Assembly: GCA_030765065.1 (NCBI GenBank)
Contig: CM060978.1
Location: 216,213,498 to 216,277,497, forward strand
Reading direction: 5' to 3'
Length of the DNA stretch: 64,000 bases
From: Deroplatys truncata
Taxonomy: Eukaryota; Arthropoda; Insecta; Mantodea; Mantidae
The notes beneath the pieces are model-generated. The model made no database searches. It saw only the letters and a program-made list of their open reading frames with translations, and was not told the DNA's origin. Positions 46,960 through 59,099 of this stretch are shown piece after piece (within the stretch, counting starts at the first letter, position 1; each line of letters begins with the position of its first letter). Made by a program: the position numbers and the translations under genes.

Positions 46960-47590
46960 CATCACTTCAGAGTGCTTACTTTTTCCTTCATTGTCACTGA
47001 TGGGGGACTCTGTTGCTATTGTTGTGCAACAAATTCTTCCATGCCTCTTTCCTCAGCAGTTATCACAGCATTATCCATGTACATAAAGTCTTCAAAAGTG
47101 CAGTTTGGCTGCAACATTTCCCATGTAGCAGGCCTTCTTCTTCAGCCAACTGCTGCTGAGAAAGATCCAAGGTCATTCAAGGTTTTTGGTTGGCTCATAG
47201 GAAGTTTGCAACAACTCCACATTTTTGAAACAAGGCCTTTTAGGTTTCCCTATTATAAAAGGGCGCAGCTTCTCAGAGCCATCAGTATTTATAACTTCAC
47301 TGTGAGCCTCATTTTGTTGTGTTTTCCACCTTGGCATTTATCACCTCTGAATTTGCAGGTTATGTTATACCTTTTCTTGAATCTATTGACTCAGCCATTG
47401 GATGTGCCAAAATTTTCAGTCCCGAGAATGTTGGCCACCTTAAGAGCACCAATCAACTGGAATGCCTGCTGCTCTTGAAGTTTCAAACCAGGTTTTTACT
47501 ATTTCTTCCGGTTCTTCATATTTTGAATAAGTTGCCTATTTTCATTCTTGGAATTTGTCCCATATTATGAAGCACTGGATGTAATGCTTG
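46960..47590 (-). pseudogene. Tigger/jerky-like transposase remnant
   Basis: On the minus strand: KTWFETSRAAGIPVDW, then LKVANILGTENFGTSNG and, after a TGA in place of Trp, VNRFKKRYNITCKF. This is the CENP-B-type DNA-binding domain. After a frame change TDGSEKLRPFIIGKPKRP follows with CFKN, the start of the DDE core. An internal deletion leads to a C-terminal NCTFEDFMYMDNAV segment. The 168-codon plus-strand frame here is only its antisense shadow. No inverted ends found. Confidence 0.68.
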
Positions 47591-48128
47591 TTCCGCTTTT
47601 GAACCATTGAATTCAACATGGAAAACACAAAGCTGCAACCCATGTGAAGGGGCAACATGCAAATATAATGAATCACCTACAGTAACTTAAACAGCTGCAA
47701 CAAAACCAAGCCTAAAAACGAAACCATGAAACGAAAAACTTCGGCAAGATGAATACAGAATCACTTGATAGCTTCACAACTTCATATCAATGTAGCTTCT
47801 CAAAAAATAAAAGTTTCAAAGGAAAAACAAACACTACAGATCACAAAATATGCCTGACTGCAAGTGAAAGCTGAAAGTCAGGCCATGGTTGTTTGATTTG
47901 GTCATAATGCCTTGGTTACTCAAAGTGCTTTTGGTTGGTCACTGTGCCATTCTGCTTCAATATTTTCGTGCTCGAACTGCCTGATGTATTAACTGCATGG
48001 AGCATAAAATTTGTAACATAAACTTGAGGATTTTAACACATTGTGAAGATAAATCTGAGGGGACAAACAGAAAGCGTTTTAAACGACTGGAAAACATAGC
48101 AGATGGGAGTGTAAATGCAATTCTGTAT
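47591..48128. other. Unassigned intergenic sequence
   Basis: No feature supported. Confidence 0.35.
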
Positions 48129-49368
48129 TTTTACTTTCTCTATCACATACATATTAGGTAGAGGATTCTACCCAAAATTCAATATTGATATTTTACTGGA
48201 AATGTTTTAAAGCCCCTAGAATCCAAAAAAGCATGTTTGGGAAAAAAGGTCCATGTGCATTGGGTGGGTGTGTGCAAACAGCAACTCAAAAATGAAAAGG
48301 TGGATAAATACCAAACTTGAATATCTAAATTCAGTATCTTCCAAAGACGTGACATGGAAGGTTTTCAAGAAAATCCCCCTACCCCAAACTACCCTTTACA
48401 TGGAATATTTTTTTAAATGTTTGATTTTCTAAAAAACGGTTGTAATGATTTTGATTAAAATACCATTTATTAAAGATATTTACATGAAAAAGGTGTATAT
48501 CTAGAATTTATTGGGAGAAGCCCATAAAGCCCTCTACATTCTTAAGCCTGAGGCCGTGGGTTCAAACCCGGTGGAGGACAATGGATTTTTTTGGGTGTGA
48601 AAATCCTTAGCATGGCTTCCTTCGGAAGGGAAGTAAAGCCGGTGGTCCCGTGTCGTATATTTACAGCACATAAAGGAACCTCAAGGCTGATAAAGAGGCC
48701 TCTGAGCAAAATTACTGGTCTTTCACGCTCAGTATAGAATGGGACGCTAAGGACCAGAGCAGTTAAAGAGTATCCATAAATAAAACTCAATTTAAAATTT
48801 TTTTCATTCATAGGGAAGTTTGTATAATCTCGCGTAACTGGTAAATGTTTAGTGACAAAAACATACTACATAAAAAGTATAGATCTCTTTTAAACACACA
48901 ATTTATTTCAAATAACTAGATATCCATTATTAATGGTTTTCGAATTGTTCAATACTTAATTCTTCATAAGCCCTGTCAATATTCAGTTGTTTCTTGTGAT
49001 GCTGTATACCCTTTGGTTCAAGTACCATGATGAGTAAACGGTGTTGTAACTTTGAAAGTATTGGATGTAGAAGTTGGGAAAAAAATTTTAAAATGTATAT
49101 AACAAATGAAATTGCAGGTAGACTGGATGCCCTGCAAATTGCATGAAAAAAGTACGGAATTTTAAGGCCTGCATATAGTGTCCAGTTCCTACCCATTTGA
49201 CTATTGCTGCTCCCTTTGTATCCTAACGAAATGTGTAATATAGCTGTTTGCAAATTTTATCTCGAATAAAATGAAGCAGATAGAAAAATAAGCTTCTGTA
49301 AGAATAGTTTGTATACCAGCTAATGAATGATAGAGATTACAGAAATCATATGAGTGTAACACATCAGA
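48129..49368 (+). mobile_element. Helentron-like dispersed repeat, copy 8, split by a SINE
   Basis: 5' end TTTTACTTTCTCTAT at 48129 and 3' hairpin ATATGAGTGTAACACATCAGA ending 49368 are both present. The SINE at 48541-48803 interrupts it. The imperfect CATTC-type duplication around the SINE confirms insertion into an existing copy. Confidence 0.72.
48541..48803 (+). mobile_element. tRNA-derived SINE, family A, copy 4 (5' truncated)
   Basis: Starts within the tRNA-like part, keeps B box GGTTCAAACCC, the full central block (GGCTTCCTTCGGAAGGGAAG, then GCCGGTGGTCCCGTGTC) and the CATAAATAAAACTCAA tail. It is the least diverged of the central blocks. Confidence 0.9.
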
Positions 49369-49737
49369 TTTTTCATATTAAGTTGAGTTGTATATTAAGA
49401 AAGCCAAAATTAACCAGCAAGAAATCTGTGTATGTAAACTTGAAAACATTACTGCGATAAATGAGTCTGGAAATAGGGTAGAAATTAAGTTCATATGATT
49501 TTGTGTAGAGTTTAACACCACTGCAAAAATTCAAGTCATTTGTTATATTTTGTACTAGAATTTGCTGAAGGAGAGGAAAAAATGGAATATTAAGTGAGTA
49601 AGATGGGCAGAATTGCATGTAGCACATACATATTGTAAACATTATGTTAATAACTTATGCAGGTAAGGTTGAGTGTAAAGTGGAAGAGAGGGGAACACAA
49701 AGCAATGTATCTTTTTGTTTACGCCCGTTGACTTCAT
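49369..49737. other. Unassigned intergenic sequence
   Basis: No feature supported. Confidence 0.35.
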
Positions 49738-49739
49738 TA

Positions 49740-52031
49740 CAGTAAAACCTATATTTGTTATTCAGGGGAAATTAAGATTTTTTCCTTAAAAGGGGTTAGC
49801 ATAAGGTTAAGCATTCAATTGCCAGAAATAATGTGCAAATTGTGTTTTTAAGTATTTTAATAGCAAAACTTAATTATTTTTAGAACGTTTAAATCATTAC
49901 ATACACATGTAATACTAAGAAAGGAATTTCGAGATTAATGAACAAAATGCAGTAAATTAAAGAATTAAAATGTTATAATAGCTGTAAATTAATACTAGTT
50001 TTAAAAACACTGGTATTAACACTGCTTCATGGTCAGCCATTTGCGCTTAATCTGCAACAAACAAAATGAAAGTGGATATCAGATTTACATATTGATCATT
50101 AGATATGAATGCAGGCTGATTCTTCAGTATTACCCGGTAAAGAAACCAGACAGTAAAGTTACTAACCATTTCTTCAAGAAATCCAGCAGAGTAGTCTGCT
50201 TCCTCCTAACCAGGTATCTGGCACTTAAAATCCTATGTTCAATGTGATTAATGCTGCTGAGTAGCAGGAGGGAAGGAGCGTCTCACAACATTCAATCCTG
50301 CCACAAATGTTCGTACTCCCGTTTCCTCTTCTGGTTGCTTCATTGTATAGCTCAACAACGTCCACAGATGCTTCTAAGATTAGAACACTGTTGTCACAAC
50401 TTACAAACTCCAACGGTTATGCTCTGTAGCATCTCCCACTCTTCCTGCATACAAATTTCTTCAGTATCATTGTCCTCGTTGAAGACATCGGTGCAAGAAC
50501 CAAACCCAGCTTTCCCAAAGCAATGCTGTATGGTGCCTGGCATAAGTAATTGCCATGCAGCCACAAACATATGCATGGCCTGAAGTATATTCAAATGCAT
50601 ATCTTGCTTTCTTTCCAAGAAAGAAATAGCTCGTTGCACTAGGGCTTTCCTGTACTTTGCTTTAACAGAATGAATAATTCCCAAATCTACTCGTAAAGGC
50701 TGCAGATTGCTAGTAAAAAGATTACTTTTATGTTCCGTAAGAATGATGGTTCTGATGAATGATCTGCACACCTGTCTTATCACCAGAGTAATCTTTCTTC
50801 CTTGAGATCCCATTTTGGTATCCAGGCTTCGTAGACATTTAACAAATATTTCCGAAGTCATCCATGAACTTTTCTGGAAATTGTATTTGCACGGAAGTTT
50901 ACGAATGTTTTTGAAACACCTCAGATTTTTTTTCATTTTCGAATGGTTAGCGGAGATAACTTCCGTCATTAATGCGCTCAGCAGAGCTGTGAACCTTTTT
51001 TTGCGTTTTTTCCTGCCACATTTTTCACCGCGAACTGCATAAGTCTTTTTTGGTAGCAAGTTGAACACTCCCGTTTCGTCTACATTGAAAGCGTCCTTCG
51101 CGTTGTAGCCACGGAGGAGATTAGGCAAGATCTCCTTTTTCCAAAACTCCAAAGGAGTCAACATCCGTACTTTCACCGCACATGCTTTGCCATGAAAGGT
51201 CGCTTCTTGAAACAACCAAGCCAACCATTTGAAGAACAAAAGTTGTCCATGTGTGAAGTTAAGGCTATTTGGCGAGCTTTCTCTTCTAGGATGTTTCCGT
51301 CGATAGGAACATGCACTTCTTCTGGTTTCAAACTATTTCAATAAAATGTTTGCGATTTTTTCAAACGGAGAGCTACGAAAATTCTTTCGCTACTTCAACG
51401 CGGATCCGCGGCCAGAATAGCAAATATCTTTCAAAGTACCCCGAGTAATGTGGAAGAGCCAAATCATATTTCTTCGTCATATCGGTCAAAGAAACTGCGC
51501 TGTTGTTTGCCACATCTTGAATTATTGCAATCTTATCGCGAATCGTAAGTTGCATCCGTTTAGCAACGATTTTTTCGAATGGGAAATATAAATCATCACA
51601 AACACAGCACAACTTAACATGCCGCTCGGTGAACTTGAAAACGGAAGCGCAAATCAACTCGGAAGTCAAAGAAAGATACGGAAGTTAACAGGTTTGAAAA
51701 CGTGATTGCAGAGCTGCCAACTTTTGCAGTTTCAGGTGAACTAAAGCGGAACACGAAGTGACGCGCAGAGGCTAATGAATTTGAAAGCATCCCAAAAAGC
51801 GTAACGTTGTCCGTTATAGCGGAGGTAGAATTGTCTGCATTCTGAAAATCGTAATACACTAACTACGCAGAAGAAGCTGCGCGATCGCAAATTCGAGAAA
51901 AATATTTTCGTTAACGTGGGATTCTAAAAAGCGGGCTTAAATAACATCACACTTATGGAACTTTTGGGGGCTTTAGAAAACGTTTGTTAAAAACGGAATT
52001 TTGTTAAAAGCCGTCAAACGGGATTATACTG
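49740..52031 (-). mobile_element. pogo/Tigger element, nearly complete
   Basis: Ends CAGTAAAACC (left) and the complement of CAGTATAATCC (right), flanked by TA at 49738-49739 and 52032-52033. At 2292 bp it has the size of an autonomous Tigger-like element and holds a broken transposase on the minus strand. Confidence 0.88.
50394..51590 (-). pseudogene. Tigger (TIGD-like) transposase, frameshifted
   Basis: The N-terminal CENP-B-like helix-turn-helix reads KRMQLTIRDKIAIIQDV then NNSAVSLTDMTKKYDL (about 51560-51450). The main frame 51239-50394 has the first catalytic Asp in KDAFNVDETGVFNLLPKKTY, then KKRFTALLSAL. The block with the second Asp lies in another frame (DRCADHS near 50770). The third is in LQPLRVDLGIIHSVKAKYRK. 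It ends in a cysteine/acid-rich tail. Frameshifts near 50770 and 51240-51430 and missing CENP-B second half make it inactive. Confidence 0.82.
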
Positions 52032-52033
52032 TA

Positions 52034-53589
52034 CCTGCCAGACAGGAACAAATATATGTGCTTCATATGAATAGCATCATATTAAAAAATAGTATCATTT
52101 TTATGTTGCATAACACACAGAACTATTTGAAAAACAATAGGAATGGCAAATGGCATTTTCATTAATATGATGTGAGTTTTACCAAAATATACATATTGTT
52201 CTTGAAGCTTCCTTTTAAGTGTTCTCAAGTGAGAGATTGTACATCATAGCCAACATAGAGAATCATATATTTCCATCTGGATCATACAGCTGGCAGTTCT
52301 GATCACCAGAGGATTTTTTGCCACTCCGCTTGCTGTTTCATTAGTTTTGTTTGAATACACTTAGTTGTGCCATGATTGGTATTTAGCTGTAAGCTTGGCT
52401 CAACAATGTGATTGGCTAGCAAGTTTACACCATGGCAGCTGTGAGAAATTAAACACAGTAAGATGGGCATGATAATTGTAACTCATATCATTTCCTTCTG
52501 TGTATATTAAATTTTGAATGTTTTTTAACAGTTATCTTTGTGAAATATGTTTTAGCATATGTTAAAACTCTACTGGCCTGCGAAGCAAGGACTAACTAAC
52601 ATTTTATGCAGATGACAAAAACTTTATATAATATATAATTTTCTTGTACACAGTGTGTTTAATAAATCTGGTTAAAATTCTGAAGAGCATTTAACCGTAC
52701 AAGCATTTAGCTCCCATAGTTAGTGGCTGCCATGACATAAATTCACTAGCCAATCATATCCATCCAAATCTATGGCTAAATGCATGTGTGTATGGTACTA
52801 CCATTTGCTAAATACTAATTGTGATGGACTTTGTTGAATGCCTGAATGCGGTCAGAGTTTGTTGGAACAAATTGCCAGTCAGAATTCTTAGATGCACATG
52901 TTCAATCAGTGACTGATCATTGAATGCACTACCGATGCCTATTTCAGAATGATGCTAACCACAGACCACAGACAATATCATGTGTCTGTTTGAAATTATG
53001 ACAGTACAATGCAAAACTGCTCTTACAGACTACAAGAAATGCAAATTCCATTACTCTATGAAAACTAGAAATCTCATTATTCACTTAAAAACACATGTAT
53101 TACAACAAATGTGAAAAATAAAGGTCCTTAATCACTTATTTTGATGTTTTATAATTCCTCTTGGGCTGAACCAAAGGAAACGCTGTCTCGCTGCGCCAAA
53201 GCACTCGGTTATGAAACAACCACCATCTTAGCATTTAACCTGAGTTTGTAGCATTTCTCCTTCCAGCGTGTTCCAATATTTCAGTTGTTCCAGCCACTGG
53301 AAGTTTGTTTCCAGAAGGCTCCTTTAGTTGCCTGTAGCTTCGGATCTCCCTCTTCCCTGTCTTGCCACAAAGGGGGCTCAAACAGTATATCTGCTTATCA
53401 AAAGTTCTGACATAACATCAAAGAAGATATTGCATTCCCACTTTACAATAACTGCACACCAGTGATAAAAATTGCAGAAAGTGACAAATGACATTAATAA
53501 TCCTGATTGTAACATAACAAAGTTTGTTGCACATAGTGATGCATGCATCTGTGTGCAAGGGATGTGTTTGTGTGTATATATACACACAC
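52034..53589. other. Mostly unassigned; contains a foldback repeat
   Basis: Contains the imperfect inverted repeat at 52365-52805. The GC-richer stretch 53150-53380 could be a separate short element, but no family is recognised. Confidence 0.35.
52365..52805. repeat. Imperfect inverted repeat (foldback/MITE-like)
   Basis: GATTGGCTAGCAAGTTTACA with CCATGGCAGCTGTGAG (52410-52446) pairs with the complement of 52722-52762. Weaker similarity extends outward through TATTTAGC on both sides for about 80 bp per arm. Confidence 0.55.
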
Positions 53590-53702
53590 TTTTTTTTTTT
53601 AATGAAATTTCAGATAAAAACCATACTTTGTACAGAGAATAAATGTTTGTAAAAATAGTTTGTACAAGAATAGAGAAGGTCATGTGAGTGTAACACATGA
53701 GA
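53590..53702 (+). mobile_element. Helentron-like dispersed repeat, copy 9 (3' end)
   Basis: Only the last ~110 bp: AGTTTGTACAAGAATAGAG, then the hairpin ATGTGAGTGTAACACAT. Confidence 0.65.
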
Positions 53703-54118
53703 TTTTTTTCTTATGTGTATATGAAAATTTTGCAATTTATTGTATACTAAATATGGCTTTTAATTTTATAAACAACAAATATCAAAAGTGTGTACATAAG
53801 TTACCCTGAAGACAAAATCAGTATTGATTGTGTGCGAGAGAGAAAGACTTTTTATGCAAAAGTGGCTAAACCAATTAGTGAACTTTTTATCCTTACCTGA
53901 ATATCACCCAGAAAATGAATTATATGGCATCTTAATTACTTAATTCTAAGGGAGAGTTTCTAATGAGCCTTACATTCAAAAAATTGAAATACCTCACTTA
54001 TTATTCAATGGAAAAATGTTACATTCTTAAAGCTTATAAGCATAAAATATATCCTTTCTGAGAAATCCTGTTATTTACAGAACTTTAAGAGGATGAATAT
54101 TTAGGAAGTAATACCAAT
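53703..54118. other. Unassigned sequence between repeat copies
   Basis: No feature supported. Confidence 0.3.
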
Positions 54119-55754
54119 TTTTACTTTCCTTACTATAGTAAGTGGAGGAAGTATTACATTCCACCCAAAAATTCAATACCAAGATTTTACCAGAAATACA
54201 TATTTTGAGACTCCCTAAACCCAAAAAAAGCATTTTTATTTTCTCTACTACGTGTAGTAAGTAGGGGAAGCATTGTATTCCACCCAAAAATTTGATACCG
54301 AGATTTCACCAGAAATATATGTTTTGAGACCCCCTGAATCCAAAAAAAGCATTTTTGGAAACATGTCCGTGTGTGTGTGTGTGTCTGTCTGTGTGTCTGT
54401 GAACAGCATAACTCAGAAATGAACAGTCGGATAAACACCAAACTTGGTATTTAGGTTCAGTAATCTCCAGAGATGCGATATGAAGGTTTTCAAGAAAATA
54501 CCCCCACCCCAGGTTACCCTTTAGATGTAACATTTTACGAAAATTTTAATTTTCTCAAAAATGGCTCTAACAATTTTGATTAAAATATCATATGTTTAAG
54601 ATATTTTCATGACAAATGAAATGTATATCTCGAATTTTCTGGGAATGCCTCCAAAAGTATTCATTGTAAACGACTTTTGCATAACTGGTAAACCATAAAA
54701 GATAGACAAAAGTTTACTACACAAAAAATGTAGATCGCGTTAAAATAAACAATTTATGTCATATACATTTTTTTTGTTGGGTGAACCATTTTCGAGATAT
54801 TGCTTGTTATTCCCTTAAATTTTCCAATACTTACTTTTTCTCAAATTCGTTATTCATTTTTTTTTGTCCTGGTAATGCAAAGAGAATGGAATACTACACA
54901 TAGCAACCAGCTCTTAAAATATTTGACTATCGCTTAAAGCCTACCAATTCCCCTTGCATCTACAAGAAAATTAGCAATAAGACTAACATCTCGATTAACA
55001 TGAAGCATATGGAGAATAAGGTTAGTAAAAGTAGTTTGTACAAGAGTAGAGAAAGTCATGTGAGTGTAGCACATCAGATTTTTAGAAAAAAAGTCTGTGT
55101 GTGTGTATACGCACATGCCCGTGTGTGAACAGCCATAACTTAAAAATGAAAAGTCTGGTATTTAAGACACAAATATTTTAAAAAATCCCTCCAACCCAAG
55201 CTACCCTTTACATGGAAAAATGTTTATTGCTTTTTATTTTTTCAAAAATGGCTCTATCAATTTTTGTTAAAATACCATACATTTAAGATATTTGCATGAA
55301 AACAAAACTTGTATCTTATATTTTCTGGAAACAGCCGGTGAAGCCCTCTTCATTGTGAATGACTTATATAACTGGTAAACTGTAAGTAAGACAAAATAAT
55401 GTAACACAAAAAATGTGTATCTTGTTAAAAGTGCACTGTTTATGTAAAATCTGTTTGTAGCATTAACCATTTCCAAGATATTTTTTGTTATTGCTTTGAA
55501 TTTTCAAATACTTATTCTTTTTGCTAGTGGCAAGCTACTATTTGTTTTTCTTGTGATCATGCAAGGAGGATGGAATTACAAAGCCATGTTTAAAAATCTC
55601 ACTCGCTTTACCTACTGTATCCTACAGCAAAATATTTAAATGTGAATTGAAAGTTTATGTGGATTAACAAGAAGCAGATAGAAAAATAAACTTTCATAAG
55701 AATAGTTTATAGAAAAGTGAATAGAGAAAGTCATGTGAGTGCAACATATTACAT
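54119..55754 (+). mobile_element. Helentron-like dispersed repeat, copy 10, split by copy 11
   Basis: The 5' part 54119-54233 (TTTTACTTTCCTTACTATAG...) stops in the GCATTTTT motif. The family sequence resumes at 55079 (TTTTTAGAAAAAAAGTCTGT) and ends with a degraded hairpin near 55754. The two halves fit together exactly around copy 11. Confidence 0.75.
54234..55078 (+). mobile_element. Helentron-like dispersed repeat, copy 11 (complete, nested)
   Basis: 845 bp from TTTTATTTTCTCTACTACG to the hairpin end ATGTGAGTGTAGCACATCAGA. The subterminal ACTTTCTCTACT motif (one mismatch at the 5' end) is inverted just before the hairpin (AGTAGAGAAAGT). Contains a TGTGTGTCTG microsatellite (54368-54402). 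It sits in a T run of copy 10 with no clear target duplication. Confidence 0.85.
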
Positions 55755-56546
55755 TTTTCATTTATGTTATTCATGCACATAAACGGGTTGCCATGATAAA
55801 TAGTATAACAATCATATTGCAAGTATTAAGATGAGACATAATTTCTGTATTATTTAAACTTTTAGTTGTGTTTTAATTTTTATAAAGGTCCCAGAAGTTT
55901 TGTTACATTTTTCTAAATATCACATGGCAGAAAGGGAGGGAGTGGGAGAGAAAGACAGATGGAAGGGTAGAGTGAGAAAGGGGGAGATAAGAGATGAATT
56001 GCCACATTTAACACAATAACACAACAGAGCTGAGCTCTGCAAGTCATATAATAAAGTTGCTTTTGAATCGTAGACATTAGTGTGAAATTACGATATTTAG
56101 GAAGTTTTATTAAGAATAGCAGAAATCCAGCTGTTTAATGTCTGGACTTGGCTCACAGTGACATTGTACTTATTAATTTAGCATAGCTGCTAGAGGTGTT
56201 GCATTTGTCTTAGTTAATCTTGGGAAGGAGCAGTGTCAACACTACATGCTGCTGGAGGTTTATTCTTTTTTTCTTTTCTTTCACGCTTCAGTTGAGTTGT
56301 GTGATTCTAAAATCCACTGTGATAGATATAATGCAAAATCAGCTGTTGCCATGATGATCCATGCTAGAAGCTTCCTTGTAGATGACAGTTGTAGCTAATG
56401 TGAAGGGACATAAAGAAGAGGGGAAAGTAAAACCAAGAGCCGAAACAGTGCCTAGGAACACTGAAGCTCTGAGAGCATACAAATCTAAAAGCATTGGTCT
56501 ACAAAGTTGACTCTTATAGTACTGAGAATATTTTAAATTTAAAAAA
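55755..56546. other. Unassigned, with a purine-rich tract
   Basis: A GGGAGGGAG/GAGAAAG-rich stretch lies at about 55930-55995. Otherwise plain AT-rich DNA. Confidence 0.4.
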
Positions 56547-57446
56547 TCTGATGTGTTACACTCACATGACTTTCTCTACTCTTGTACAAACTATTTATAC
56601 AAATGCTTATTCTCCATCTACTTCATGTTAATCGAGATAAACATTTGCACACTCTATCTTATTGCTAATTTTCTTGTAGATGTAAGGGGAATATATATTT
56701 ACAAGGGCAATATAGAAATACAGTAGCCTTTAAGCACATACATATCTCTTAATAGCTGGTTGCTAGGTTCAGCACCATTCGCTTTCCCACAGATTAATAC
56801 TCTTTGCATATCCAAGACAAAAAAATGAATAAGGAATCCCCATTTAAGAAAATAAGTATTGAAAAATTTAAAAGAATAACAAGCAATATCTCGAAAATGG
56901 TTCACTCAACAAAAAAAATGTATATGACATGAATTGTGTATTTTAACGCGATCTACATTTTTTGTGTAGTAAAATTTTCTCTATCTCTTATGGTTTACCG
57001 GTTATGCAAAAGTCGTTCACAATGAAGAACACCTTTGGAGACATTCCCAGAAAATTCAAGATATACGTTTTATTTGTCATGAAAATATCTTAAACATAAT
57101 ATATTTTAATCAAAATCGTTATAGCCGTTTTTGAGAAAATTAAAATTTTTGAAAAATCTTCCATGTAAAGGGTAATCTGGGATGGGGGGATTTTCTTGAA
57201 AACCTTCGTGTTGCATCCTTGGAAGATACTGAACCTGAATACCAAGTTTGGTGTTTATCTGACTGTTCGTTTCTGAGTTATGCTGATCACAGACACACAG
57301 ACACACACACTGACATGTTTCCAAAAATGCTTTTTTTTGGATTCAGGGGGTCTCAAAACATGTATTTCAGGTGAAAACTCGGTATCGAAGTTTTGGGTGG
57401 AATACAATACTTCCCCTACTTACTATACGTAGTAGAGAAAGTAAAA
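56547..57446 (-). mobile_element. Helentron-like dispersed repeat, copy 12 (complete)
   Basis: 900 bp from TCTGATGTGTTACACTCA, with ACTTTCTCTACT 22 bp in, to AGTAGAGAAAGTAAAA. It has both subterminal inverted repeats perfect, the hairpin ATGTG/CACAT and a CACACAGACACACACAC tract. The best reference copy in the window. Confidence 0.88.
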
Positions 57447-58026
57447 GTTAGTTGTTTTGATTAAAAGGAAAGAAAGAAAGAGAAAAAAAAAAAGACAGCA
57501 AAGAGAGAAACATCAAGAAAAGAAGAAAAAATGGGCAATATTTTGAAAAATAAATGTACTACTTGGGACATTTTGTAATGGTGTTGGTTTAGTGGCGCAC
57601 TGTTATTATGTTTACATGTAATCAAGGACAAGTAGAATGCGAGAGTATGTAATTTTCTACACAACAGGGATAGTTGCTACTTTGCCCACAAGTAAACAAC
57701 ACAGAGATACATGTCTCAAGTAGTAACATATAATGCATGCTTGTACACACACGCACACATATTTATTCACCATAAGAAATCATACAGAGTTATAGGTTTC
57801 GTCCACAAGTATATACAAGGAAAACATATGTACAAGTTGTATTAAGAAAAACAATATGCAGGTAGACAAGCTCTTGTCAATCCATGTATGTCATCATTTA
57901 AGATAAATTTGAAGAGAACAGCAATTATACAATGGTTTCAAAGGCAGACATCCTCTTGGCCGAAGTGGCTCCCTCAGATGAGAACAGGACCCATGAAACA
58001 AATGAGTTCACAAGATATGTAAATAT
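57447..58026. other. A-rich tract and probable LINE 3' UTR
   Basis: A GAAAGAAAGAG purine run at 57465-57530, then sequence that is downstream (minus strand) of the LINE frame at 58027. Confidence 0.4.
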
Positions 58027-59007
58027 TTAAGTTTTGCTCGTACAGTATTCCACATATTCATCTAAAGAGTAAAACTGATTTTTTCCAAAGAACTTATGTA
58101 ATTCTACCTTATATTTATTTGACGAGGTTATATTTTTAAAGTACCTGGGTAAATAGTCATATAATTTTAAGCCGTTATACCTAAGGGATGTTTCAAACAA
58201 TTTGGTTTTGTGAGTGATCGAGTGTAATTTGTCCTTATTCCTTGTATCGTGTGAGTGAATTTCACCATTTGTGACATAATTTGAAATATTCTTCTTGGTG
58301 TAAATTAGCAATTCTTTCATATACAAACTGGGTAAGGTCAAAATGTTCAAGCTGTGGAAATATTCTCTGCAGCTTTCCGTTTTTGGGATTCCTGCTAGTA
58401 TTCTTAGTGCTCTTTTTTGAAGTTTAAATATTTTGATACTCTTTGTAGTATTTTCCCATAAGGGTAGACCATAGAGCAGTTGCGAGTGAATGTAGGCAAA
58501 GTAACAAATTTTGAGAACTTTAGCAGATACATGAGGCTTTAGTTGACGAAGAATAAAACAGGTGCTGCTAAGCTTGCCTAATAGTTTTTCAATGTGAAAG
58601 TCCCAACTTAAATTATTACTAGCCACAGCCCTAGAAATTTCGTTTCACCCGCAAAGCTGACCAATTTAGAACCAATTTTGATGCTGGGATTCCCTGATTT
58701 TCTACAAGCTTTATGTTGAAAATTTAGAGCTATAGGTTTCTCTTCATTTTCAAGCAGTTTATTGACTTTAAACCAATCAATTATTTTATTCACGACCACT
58801 GTTTGCATTTGCTGTAGGCTACTATTATCCTTCCCTGTAATGAAAATGCTTGTATCGTCTGCAAATAGAGTTATTTTGGCTTGTGTTGTGTTTTCAAAAC
58901 ATAATGGTAAGTCATTTATGTACAACAAGAACAGCAAAGGACCCAGAATAGAACCCTGTGGAACCCCCGATGTTACAGTTCTTTTTTCAGACAGGTCCTT
59001 TGCTTAG
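58027..59007 (-). pseudogene. 5'-truncated LINE reverse transcriptase (CR1/Daphne-like), one frameshift
   Basis: The minus strand begins near 59005 with [17 protein letters not shown] and [11 protein letters not shown], then the polymerase box [14 protein letters not shown], intact. The frame runs to ETKFLGLWL near 58615, shifts by one base, and resumes with [18 protein letters not shown]. It continues through SAKVLKICYFAYIHSQLLYG and HSHDTRNKDKLH to a stop at 58027. This is the RT palm-thumb and the C-terminal tail of CR1/L2/Daphne-type LINEs. Only one frameshift in about 320 codons, so this is a recent insertion, truncated at its 5' side as usual for LINEs. Confidence 0.88.
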
Positions 59008-59099
59008 TCATTTGTTGCCATATCCAAGACTTGAACAATAGATATTTGGTTTCCTAAATGATGTTTCTGCTGAGATAATATAGTAAGACTTCAGAGTGC

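Noticed and set aside
46972..47478. 168-codon plus-strand open frame
   Set aside because: It is antisense to a Tigger/jerky-like transposase remnant whose motifs read on the minus strand.
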